5,658 bases of DNA from Candidatus Yanofskybacteria bacterium RIFCSPHIGHO2_02_FULL_50_12 (GTDB taxonomy: Bacteria > Patescibacteriota > Minisyncoccia > 2-02-FULL-40-12 > GWA2-44-9). The stretch spans positions 17,537 to 23,194 of the forward strand of contig MGJZ01000006.1 in NCBI GenBank assembly GCA_001794525.1, read 5' to 3'. This document shows positions 1 to 4,630 of the stretch, piece by piece; the first letter of the stretch is position 1; each line of letters starts with the position of its first letter. The notes beneath the pieces are model-generated. The model was not told where the DNA came from, searched no databases, and worked only from the letters and a program-made list of their open reading frames with translations. Position numbers and translations under genes: made by a program.

Positions 1-1501
1 CGGCTTGAGCTTCGGCAGTGATAGTTTCTTTGTATGCGACTTGCGGACGGCCGACATTCGCCTGGACGCCGAATTCACGGCGCATGCGGTCGACGAGCAC
101 ATCAAGGTGTAATTCGCCCATGCCTGAAATAATCATCTCGCCCGTTTCTTCATCGGTGCGGATGCGGAATGTCGGATCTTCGTCAGAAAGCTTGCGCAAT
201 GCCATACCCATCTTTTCCTGGTCAGCTTTGGTCTTCGGCTCGATACGGAGCGAGATAACAGGTTCGGGCGCATCGATACCCAAGAGGGTAATCGGATGTT
301 CCGGATCGCAGAGGGTGTCGCCGGTCTTCGTGGCTTTCAAGCCGACCGCCGCGGCAATACTGCCGGCGTCGATTTCTTTGATTTCTTCGCGCTGGTTAGC
401 ATGCAAGCGCACGATACGGCCGATGCGCTCCTGCTGGCCGGTGCGAGTGTTTAATACATAAGAACCGGCTTGTAATACGCCGGAGTAGGCGCGGAAGAAG
501 GTAAGCTGACCCACGAACGGATCGGTGGCCACTTTAAAGGCAAGTGCCCGGAATGGTGCATCATCGCGTGGTTCAACCACTACATCGGCGCCAGTTGGAT
601 CAGTGCCGACCGTCGGCGGGATATCGAGCGGCGATGGCAAATATAAAGCTACCGCGTCCAGCACGAGCTGAACGCCTTTGTTCTTGAGTGCGGAACCGGT
701 GAAGACGGGATAAATTTTGCCGGCAACGACAGCTTTGCGAAGAATTTCTTTGAGGCGCGGGACGGGAATTTCTTTTCCTTCCAAATAGTCGCTCAAGGCG
801 GCTTCGTCGTTCTCGACGATTTTTTCAATTAAAATAGCTCGTTCTTTTTCGGCATCGGCTTTGAGTTCTGCCGGAACGTCGCCCTTAACCACTTTTTCTC
901 CTTTGGGACCTTCGAATTGGACGAACTGCATTTCAAGCAAATCCACGACGCCAGTGAATTGATCTTCGTGCCCGTTCGGGATCTGCATCTTTACCGCATT
1001 GGGAGAAAGCCGTTCGAGGATCGACTGGAAAGAGCGGTCGAATGACGCACCCAGGCGATCGAGTTTATTAATAAAGCAGACACGCGGTACATTGTAGTCG
1101 TCCGCATAGCGCCAGTTGGTTTCCGATTGCGGTTCCACGCCGGCCACGCCGTCGAAAACCACGACCGCGCCGTCCAACACGCGCATCGAACGCTTCACTT
1201 CAATGGTAAAGTCAATGTGGCCCGGAGTATCGATCAGGTTGATTTTTATTTTTTGCGACTCATCGCCATTAGCAGTTGTGGGCGTCCAAAAAGCGGTCGT
1301 AGCAGCGGCGGTGATGGTAATGCCTCGCTCGCGTTCCTGTTCCATCCAGTCCATGACTGTATCCCCTTCGTGGACCTCGCCGATTTTGTGGCTAATGCCG
1401 GTATAAAACAAAATGCGCTCGGAAACGGTCGTTTTTCCGGCGTCGATGTGGGCAATAACCCCGATATTCCTAATTTTTTCTAATGGATATTCTCTAGCCA
1501 T
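1..1501 (-). CDS. fusA: Translation elongation factor G (EF-G), N-terminal 500 residues, 3' end outside window
   Basis: EF-G is the ribosomal translocase GTPase: it moves tRNAs and mRNA after peptide bond formation and helps recycle ribosomes, in the cytoplasm. Translating the minus strand from the ATG at 1501 gives 500 codons with no stop. The GTPase motifs are in order: P-loop AHIDAGKT (residues 17-24), switch I with RGITI (59-63), DTPGH (91-95) and NKLD (145-148). The domain II signature region follows (from about residue 300, including DPFVGQLTF), then the start of domain III with EDPTFRI and GMGELHLDVL. The family is about 700 residues long, so about 200 residues (rest of domain III, IV and V) lie beyond the left edge. 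The start matches family N-termini (MAREYPLEKIRNIGVIAHID). It lies 11 nt after the rpsG stop, with no Shine-Dalgarno sequence in the gap, so it is probably translated from the rpsL-rpsG-fusA mRNA. Identification is secure. Confidence 0.98.
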   Translation of the reverse strand, partial: MAREYPLEKIRNIGVIAHIDAGKTTVSERILFYTGISHKIGEVHEGDTVMDWMEQERERGITITAAATTAFWTPTTANGDESQKIKINLIDTPGHIDFTIEVKRSMRVLDGAVVVFDGVAGVEPQSETNWRYADDYNVPRVCFINKLDRLGASFDRSFQSILERLSPNAVKMQIPNGHEDQFTGVVDLLEMQFVQFEGPKGEKVVKGDVPAELKADAEKERAILIEKIVENDEAALSDYLEGKEIPVPRLKEILRKAVVAGKIYPVFTGSALKNKGVQLVLDAVALYLPSPLDIPPTVGTDPTGADVVVEPRDDAPFRALAFKVATDPFVGQLTFFRAYSGVLQAGSYVLNTRTGQQERIGRIVRLHANQREEIKEIDAGSIAAAVGLKATKTGDTLCDPEHPITLLGIDAPEPVISLRIEPKTKADQEKMGMALRKLSDEDPTFRIRTDEETGEMIISGMGELHLDVLVDRMRREFGVQANVGRPQVAYKETITAEAQA

Positions 1502-1512
1502 ACAAAACTAAC

Positions 1513-1980
1513 TTACCAGGCGAAGTGGGCAAAAGCTTTGTTAGCATCCGCCATGCGATGCATATCTAGTTTCTTCTTCACGGCACCGCCAGTGTTATTA
1601 AACGCATTCAACAGTTCTTCGGAAAACTTTTCCTGCATCGGCTTGCCTTTTCCCGAACGAGCAGCTTCCACCATCCAGCGGATGGCCAAAGCAATTTTGC
1701 GGTCGGGCCGTACTTCGATCGGCACCTGATAGTTGGCGCCACCAACACGACGGGACTTGAGCTCCATATTCGGCGCGGCATTGGTGATGGCGGTTTCCAA
1801 CACTTCCAGTGCTGGTTTCTTGGTCTTTTCTTCGGCAAGTTCCAGTGCCCGATAGACGATCCCGGTGGCGATTGATTTTTTCCCCGCAACCATGATTCGG
1901 TTGATGATTTTGGAAACCAAAAGGCTCTGATATTTCAGATCCGGTTCGACATGAGTTTTCTTTTTAACAGGTCGCCTCAT
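1513..1980 (-). CDS. rpsG: 30S ribosomal protein S7
   Basis: S7 binds the 3' major domain of 16S rRNA, nucleates assembly of the 30S head and lines the E-site/mRNA exit region. The product is 155 residues, the usual bacterial length (about 156). Family hallmarks are visible: the MVAGKKS segment (about 30-36), KSRRVGGANYQVPIEV (about 75-90), AIRWMVEAAR (about 98-107), and the C-terminal VKKKLDMHRMADANKAFAHFAW, very close to the canonical [22 protein letters not shown]. The first about 15 residues are divergent, as is common in this family. The start ATG lies 4 nt after the rpsL stop (TAA-CTAG-ATG), with no Shine-Dalgarno sequence, which favours translational coupling or 70S scanning. It is the middle gene of the str-type cluster. 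In Escherichia coli S7 represses its own operon; nothing visible here proves such control. Confidence 0.98.
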   Translation of the reverse strand: MRRPVKKKTHVEPDLKYQSLLVSKIINRIMVAGKKSIATGIVYRALELAEEKTKKPALEVLETAITNAAPNMELKSRRVGGANYQVPIEVRPDRKIALAIRWMVEAARSGKGKPMQEKFSEELLNAFNNTGGAVKKKLDMHRMADANKAFAHFAW

Positions 1981-1984
1981 CTAG

Positions 1985-2395
1985 TTATTTGGGTTTCTTG
2001 GCACCGTATTTTGAGCGCTGTTGTTTGCGGCCATCAACGCCGGCGGCATCTAAACGTCCACGGACGATGTGATAGCGAACGCCCGGCAAATCCTTTACGC
2101 GGCCGCCGCGCAGGACAACCACGGAGTGCTCTTGAAGGTTATGGCCGATGCCGGGAATATACGCGGTCACTTCTTGACCATTGGTCAGACGGACGCGGGC
2201 GATTTTACGAAGAGCAGAGTTAGGTTTCTTCGGCGTAGTGGTGCGGACAAGAAGGGCAACGCCGCGCTTAAACGGCGCGGGATATTGTACCGGCCGGTTA
2301 TGAATTGTGTTCATGCCAAAAGTCAACGCGGGCGATTTGGTTTTCGCCCGGGCGATCTTTCTTGGCTTCTTTAGTAATTGTCTGAAAGTAGGCAT
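1985..2395 (-). CDS. rpsL: 30S ribosomal protein S12
   Basis: S12 sits at the 30S decoding centre and controls decoding accuracy; it is the classical site of streptomycin resistance mutations. The product is 136 residues. It has MPTFRQLLKKPRK at the N-terminus, TTTPKKPNSALRK (about 52-64), NGQEVTAYIPG, GHNLQEHSVVVLRGGRVKDLPG with the conserved Asp that is beta-methylthiolated in many bacteria, and RKQQRSKYGAKKPK at the end. The start at 2395 is chosen because family homology begins exactly there, although the frame stays open upstream. The usual short CPQ-type linker before KRGV is replaced by an 18-residue segment (25-42), about 13 residues longer than in E. coli, and the usual Cys after KRGV is absent. 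I recall enlarged loops here from Patescibacteria; that is memory, not a search. The codon for the key decoding lysine looks wild type. Confidence 0.98.
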   Translation of the reverse strand: MPTFRQLLKKPRKIARAKTKSPALTFGMNTIHNRPVQYPAPFKRGVALLVRTTTPKKPNSALRKIARVRLTNGQEVTAYIPGIGHNLQEHSVVVLRGGRVKDLPGVRYHIVRGRLDAAGVDGRKQQRSKYGAKKPK

Positions 2396-2459
2396 TATAT
2401 AACTTGCTGGCCGCGGCGTTCTCTTTTTGGTCAATAAAAAAGACTTCGCTGACGCCTGA

Positions 2460-2487
2460 ATTGTATTCAGTAGAGATATAGTACCAA
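2460..2487 (-). promoter_or_regulatory. Candidate sigma-70 promoter for the rpsL-rpsG-fusA cluster
   Basis: Read on the minus strand, a -35 box TTGGTA (2482-2487; 4 of 6 consensus) is separated by 16 nt from a -10 box TACAAT (2460-2465; 5 of 6). The predicted start near 2453 would give an rpsL leader of about 58 nt with no Shine-Dalgarno sequence before the ATG. The promoter starts 8 nt past the protease stop codon, so the cluster could be transcribed alone or together with the protease gene. This is a consensus match only. Confidence 0.5.
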
Positions 2488-2495
2488 AACCCAAG

Positions 2496-3116
2496 CTAGA
2501 AGGCAAGGCCGGTGATTTGGCGGAAGAGCCAAGGAATCACAGGATAAATCACCGGATAAATTAGGATAATGAACGCCAGGAACCAGAAGATGGCGTATTT
2601 ATAGAGAAGGATGCGAAATGCGTGGAATCGGGCTGGCAGGAGCGTCACAAGCACCCAATGGCCATCTAAGGGCGGTACCGGGAATAAATTGAAGACCGCC
2701 AGCACGAGATTGATCGCCACGATAATCGACAACAACTGCGGCAAGAGACCAACTACTGGCAACGATTCGGGGAAGAAGCGGAGCAGTAAACCGAATATCA
2801 GAGCGATGGAGATATTGGACAGCGGACCGGCCAGTGCGACCTTGATGGGACCGTATTTTTTATCTCGCAGATGGAGGGGATTGTACGGTACCGGCTTGGC
2901 GTAGCCGAACACGAACGGCGTGCCGGCAAACAGAAGAAACAACGGCAAGAGCACCGAACCGAACAAATCGAGGTGCTTGATCGGATTGAGGGTAAGGCGG
3001 CCCATAGACTCCGCGGTATTATCGCCAAGAGAGCGGGCAGCCAACCCGTGGCTTACTTCATGGATGACAACGGAGTAAATAAAGACGACCAACCCGAAGA
3101 GAGTCAAAGTAGACAT
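2496..3116 (-). CDS. Site-2 protease family (peptidase M50) membrane metalloprotease
   Basis: This is an intramembrane zinc metalloprotease of the M50 family, whose members cleave substrates within or next to the lipid bilayer in regulated proteolysis; the substrate cannot be deduced. The product is 206 residues and mostly hydrophobic, with about five to six membrane segments. Zinc-site motifs are intact: HEVSH at 19-23 (HExxH) in the first segment, and NLFPVPPLDG at 143-152, whose Asp151 is the third ligand. A conserved AKPVPYNP segment (73-80) and GPLSN (97-101) are also typical of the short soluble-domain-free M50 group. No PDZ or CBS domain is present. I start at 3116 rather than at an upstream in-frame ATG (3203), because homology begins just after this Met and the longer form would overlap rpmB and both promoters. 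A divergent promoter lies directly upstream and the mRNA is probably leaderless. The stop is TAG, and the same frame stays open for 65 codons beyond it (see findings). Confidence 0.93.
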   Translation of the reverse strand: MSTLTLFGLVVFIYSVVIHEVSHGLAARSLGDNTAESMGRLTLNPIKHLDLFGSVLLPLFLLFAGTPFVFGYAKPVPYNPLHLRDKKYGPIKVALAGPLSNISIALIFGLLLRFFPESLPVVGLLPQLLSIIVAINLVLAVFNLFPVPPLDGHWVLVTLLPARFHAFRILLYKYAIFWFLAFIILIYPVIYPVIPWLFRQITGLAF

Positions 3117-3120
3117 GTAG

Positions 3121-3149
3121 TTGCAAGAATACCAGTTTTGATCTATAAT
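3121..3149 (+). promoter_or_regulatory. Promoter of rpmB
   Basis: -35 TTGCAA (3121-3126; 4 of 6), a 17-nt spacer, and a perfect -10 TATAAT (3144-3149). The predicted start is at about 3155-3157, leaving 3-5 nt before the rpmB ATG at 3160. No Shine-Dalgarno sequence can fit, so the mRNA should be leaderless or nearly leaderless. Confidence 0.72.
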
Positions 3150-3154
3150 TCCAA
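3126..3154 (-). promoter_or_regulatory. Promoter of the M50 protease gene, overlapping the rpmB promoter
   Basis: On the minus strand, -35 TTGGAA (3149-3154; 4 of 6) is followed by exactly 17 nt and then -10 TATTCT (3126-3131; 4 of 6), which is extended by an upstream TGG. The predicted start at 3117-3119 is only 1-3 nt before the ATG at 3116, so the transcript would be leaderless or nearly so. It is almost fully superimposed on the divergent rpmB promoter, so the two should compete for polymerase. Confidence 0.6.
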
Positions 3155-3159
3155 GGCTT

Positions 3160-3357
3160 ATGACTCGATGTCCTCGATGCGGCAAAAAACCGGTAATGGC
3201 CACGACCCGAAGACTCCTTCGCGGTCATTATAATCCGACGGTTAAATCCCGCCGCTTTGTAAATCTCCAATGGGCTCGCGTTGATGGCAAGCGCACCAAG
3301 ATCTGCACCGACTGCATCAAAACCCTCAACAAACATCGCACCTACGCAGCCGCGTAA
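3160..3357 (+). CDS. rpmB: 50S ribosomal protein L28, short zinc-ribbon type
   Basis: L28 is a late-assembling 50S protein near the L1 side of the large subunit. The product is 65 residues, a little shorter than the usual about 62-78. The typical core is visible: CGKKP near the N-terminus (7-11), a basic stretch, then KSRRFVNLQ (29-37) matching the family KRRFLPNLQ, and a basic C-terminus. Two pairs of cysteines, CPRC (4-7) and CTDC (49-52), could bind one zinc ion; this C+ pattern is known for L28 and other small ribosomal proteins. It is the only plus-strand protein gene in the window, divergent from the protease gene, with its own promoter and terminator, so it is monocistronic. No partner rpmG or other ribosomal gene is adjacent. 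The ATG is chosen because the CxxCGKKP motif starts directly after it and the promoter fits. Confidence 0.93.
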   Translation: MTRCPRCGKKPVMATTRRLLRGHYNPTVKSRRFVNLQWARVDGKRTKICTDCIKTLNKHRTYAAA

Positions 3358-3358
3358 G

Positions 3359-3389
3359 ACAAAAGACCCGCCGGAGGCGGGTCTTTTGT
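3359..3389 (+). terminator. Rho-independent terminator after rpmB
   Basis: A perfect 14-bp stem (3359-3372 with 3376-3389) with a GC-rich top and a 3-nt loop GGA begins 1 nt after the rpmB stop. The A-rich left arm and the T-run in the right arm make it an L-shaped terminator on the plus strand; it separates rpmB from the tRNA gene. Confidence 0.9.
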
Positions 3390-3403
3390 TAGTCCGTCTT
3401 AGA

Positions 3404-3412
3404 TGCTATTAT
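3404..3412 (+). promoter_or_regulatory. Extended -10 element of the tRNA-Pro gene
   Basis: TGCTATTAT forms an extended -10 (TGn plus TATTAT, 5 of 6 consensus). The predicted start is at about 3418-3420, 6-8 nt before the mature tRNA 5' end. A convincing -35 box is not visible (TTGTTA at 3386-3391 would need a 15-nt spacer). The upstream terminator hairpin makes a separate promoter likely. Confidence 0.45.
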
Positions 3413-3425
3413 TTCTTCGCTATTA

Positions 3426-3496
3426 CGGGCTGTGGTATAACGGTATTACACATGGCTGGGGGTCATGCAACCCGGGTTCAACTCCCGGCAGCCCGA
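3426..3496 (+). tRNA. tRNA-Pro (anticodon GGG)
   Basis: A complete 71-nt cloverleaf can be folded. The acceptor stem CGGGCTG pairs with CAGCCCG (7 bp, with the C1-G72 end usual for proline tRNAs). The D arm has GTA/TAC and a loop containing GG. The anticodon stem CATGG/TCATG has the loop CTGGGGG, so the anticodon is GGG at 3458-3460, reading CCC (and CCU by wobble). The variable loop is 4 nt. The T stem CCGGG/CCCGG has the loop TTCAACT, and the discriminator is A at 3496. G36-G37 is the TrmD methylation signature expected for tRNA-Pro(GGG). CCA is not encoded (AAG follows), so it must be added by the CCA-adding enzyme. The gene stands alone between two terminators. Confidence 0.95.
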
Positions 3497-3501
3497 AAGT
3501 A

Positions 3502-3533
3502 AACTAAAAACCGCCATTTGGCGGTTTTTAGTT
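3502..3533. terminator. Bidirectional terminator between tRNA-Pro and the minus-strand hypothetical gene
   Basis: A perfect 14-bp inverted repeat (3502-3515 with 3520-3533) has a CCGCC/GGCGG top, a 4-nt loop ATTT and an A-run/T-run base. It therefore works in both directions: for the tRNA on plus and for the hypothetical gene on minus. It overlaps the stop codon of that gene (TAA, 3532-3534). Confidence 0.9.
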
Positions 3534-3843
3534 AGATAATTTCCAGTTTGCCATTGACCATCTCTGCAACTTGAGTTCCACCCACGATTCTCCCTTCGGT
3601 ATCATAGTATACGGCCTTAATTTCTGTTGCTTTGGTAACCATTTCCGGATAGTCTCCTTTCCGAAGATAGAGATATTCAACATCGCCGTCGTCTTTCTTT
3701 ACGAGAATGCTCCAAAGGTAAACACCCTCCTTATCTTCTGCTTTCTGGCGCTCTTGAAATTGCTCTCCTTCCGTAAGCTGTTCGAACAAAGCTCGAACTT
3801 CGGCTTCAGTCGGAAAAGATTCGGGATTAGGTGGTAGTTCCAT
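3532..3843 (-). CDS. Small acidic hypothetical protein (103 aa)
   Basis: I do not recognise a named family. The protein is 103 residues from the chosen start (110 from an in-frame ATG at 3864), acidic, soluble, with no signal peptide or membrane segment. It has a helical N-terminal half with PTEAEVRALFEQL, then a beta-like part with VYLWSILVKKDD, VEYLYLRKGDYPEM and VYYDTEGRIVGGTQVAEMVNGKLEII. The alternating hydrophobic pattern suggests a small alpha/beta fold. The start at 3843 is preferred because a -10 box TATACT lies 6 nt upstream of it, inside the longer version, which would make the mRNA leaderless; the start remains uncertain. The gene is monocistronic, flanked by a terminator on each side. 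Codon-like composition and a terminator at the stop support a real gene. Confidence 0.8.
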   Translation of the reverse strand: MELPPNPESFPTEAEVRALFEQLTEGEQFQERQKAEDKEGVYLWSILVKKDDGDVEYLYLRKGDYPEMVTKATEIKAVYYDTEGRIVGGTQVAEMVNGKLEII

Positions 3844-3849
3844 CTCACG

Positions 3850-3855
3850 AGTATA
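3850..3855 (-). promoter_or_regulatory. -10 box for the small hypothetical gene
   Basis: On the minus strand TATACT (5 of 6 consensus) ends 6 nt before the ATG at 3843, placing the predicted transcription start on or next to the A of that ATG. The -35 region (TTAGTA with a 17-nt spacer) is weak. It supports the shorter start of the gene. Confidence 0.4.
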
Positions 3856-3890
3856 GCAATTCATTTTAAAAACTACTAATCCACCACTAA

Positions 3891-3920
3891 AGTAAAAACC
3901 GACGAACGTCGGTTTTTACT
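3891..3920. terminator. Rho-independent terminator, downstream of the candidate RNA gene
   Basis: A perfect 13-bp inverted repeat (3891-3903 with 3908-3920) with a CCGAC/GTCGG top and loop GAAC, flanked by A-run and T-run arms, so it can act on both strands. On minus it ends whatever is transcribed from 3921-4144; on plus there is no obvious gene to terminate. Confidence 0.85.
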
Positions 3921-4095
3921 AATGCTTATTTTGCATTTGTGTATACCCCCTGCAAAGTAGAAAGCTTTTGCTCGGAATCTACGTGGGTCTCCGCAAAGTG
4001 ACCCGTCAGAACCAATAAAGGCTCATCGGAATCACTGGATATGAGAGTCCCGAGAAAAATTATTTAGGGCAAAGCTTTCACAAAGAAGGAGGCTA
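3891..4095 (-). ncRNA. Candidate structured small RNA (about 200 nt), family unknown
   Basis: This gene-free stretch downstream of the Nudix gene behaves like an independent transcription unit: a promoter at 4101-4128, then about 170 nt, then a strong terminator at 3891-3920. Several complementary segments are visible. A 13-bp stem with two single-base bulges pairs 4069-4081 with 3957-3971. Just inside it, 7 bp pair 4048-4054 with 3971-3977. Inside that are two hairpins: 4041-4045 with 4022-4026 (CTCAT/ATGAG) and 4000-4004 with 3985-3989 (GGGTC/GACCC). A further 6-bp hairpin (3951-3956 with 3930-3935, TTTGCA/TGCAAA) stands before the terminator. A closing helix around a branched interior recalls regulatory RNAs such as 6S, but I see no family-defining sequence of 6S, SRP RNA, tmRNA, RNase P RNA or a T-box leader. 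The alternative is a short ORF or decayed gene (see findings). Pairings were found by eye. Confidence 0.4.
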
Positions 4096-4100
4096 TTTTC

Positions 4101-4128
4101 ATATTACACCCGACTACATGAAGGTCAA
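4101..4128 (-). promoter_or_regulatory. Candidate promoter of the small RNA unit
   Basis: On the minus strand, -35 TTGACC (4123-4128; 5 of 6 consensus) is followed by 16 nt and then -10 TAATAT (4101-4106; 4 of 6). It lies 17 nt downstream of the Nudix stop codon, in a place where no gene start follows, with a predicted start at about 4094. Confidence 0.5.
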
Positions 4129-4144
4129 GTGAATAATTACGGGC

Positions 4145-4630
4145 CTACTTTTTACTCCATTCACCCAAACCACCGCCCTTCAATACATGTTCAGCCATCT
4201 CCAGCTCTTCATAAATTCCCTCGATTAAATCAACGGATTTTGCTTCCTCAAGACTCACCCATTTATGATCCACCATACTTTCATCTGTGGCGACTTCCCC
4301 GCCGGCACAATCCGCAAGGCATGAGATGACCAGCGACGGATCCATGTCCGGTCGGGCATCGGCTAGCGAGGTGACATAGCGGATATTTTTGAGATCCACG
4401 CCCGCTTCTTGTTTTACTTCGCGGCGAAGCGTTTTCTCAAGCACATTGTACCAATAATCCGGCGTATCTTTGGGCTCATGGATATAATCTTCCGTGGACA
4501 ATTTGCCGCCCGGCACCGTCCAGCGCAACGGGAACTTTTTCTCCCAGCCCGCACGCTGCAAAACCAAATACTTTCCGTCCTTAACAACGATCGCGGTGAT
4601 GACCACCTTAAACAATTTCTTTTCTTCCAT
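4145..4630 (-). CDS. Nudix hydrolase with interrupted Nudix box
   Basis: Nudix hydrolases cleave nucleoside diphosphates linked to another moiety (damaged or excess NTPs, nucleotide sugars, cofactors), usually with Mg2+. The product is 161 residues. The fold is readable: KVVITAIVVKDGKYLVLQRA (8-27) forms the first beta strands, WTVPGGKL (37-44) starts the Nudix box, and LRREVKQEAGVDL (68-80) is its helix with the catalytic RE..xE. Between them are about 15 extra residues (47-63), so the textbook spacing G-x5-E-x7-REUxEExGU is not met, and the first Glu of the EE pair is Gln74; Glu71 and Glu75 remain. The C-terminal part has WVSLEEAKSVDLIEGIYEELEM. The start ATG overlaps the ndk stop (TAATG), so it is translationally coupled to ndk. 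This suggests a role in nucleotide pool turnover, but the substrate is unknown. Confidence 0.9.
   Translation of the reverse strand: MEEKKLFKVVITAIVVKDGKYLVLQRAGWEKKFPLRWTVPGGKLSTEDYIHEPKDTPDYWYNVLEKTLRREVKQEAGVDLKNIRYVTSLADARPDMDPSLVISCLADCAGGEVATDESMVDHKWVSLEEAKSVDLIEGIYEELEMAEHVLKGGGLGEWSKK

Noticed and set aside
1246..1290. Apparent insertion in EF-G between the switch I region and DTPGH
   Set aside because: This loop varies in length in EF-G; compared with E. coli it is only about 3 residues longer.
18..1483. Plus-strand open frames opposite fusA
   Set aside because: They are antisense shadows of strongly conserved EF-G codons and have no recognisable protein motifs.
2393..2402. TATATA directly before the rpsL ATG as a -10 box
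   Set aside because: The transcription start would fall inside the coding region; the TACAAT box about 65 nt upstream has proper spacing.
1985..2506. Longer S12 reading frame starting 37 codons upstream
   Set aside because: Family homology starts exactly at the internal Met at 2395, and the upstream part contains the candidate promoter and shows no S12-like sequence.
2496..3203. Longer protease reading frame starting at 3203
   Set aside because: The extra 29 residues are antisense to rpmB and both promoters and carry no signal-peptide-like pattern; the Met at 3116 fits the promoter and the family.
3921..4144. T-box or other known riboswitch controlling the small hypothetical gene
   Set aside because: No T-box core sequence or other known aptamer motif is visible, and the terminator is followed by a separate -10 box for that gene.
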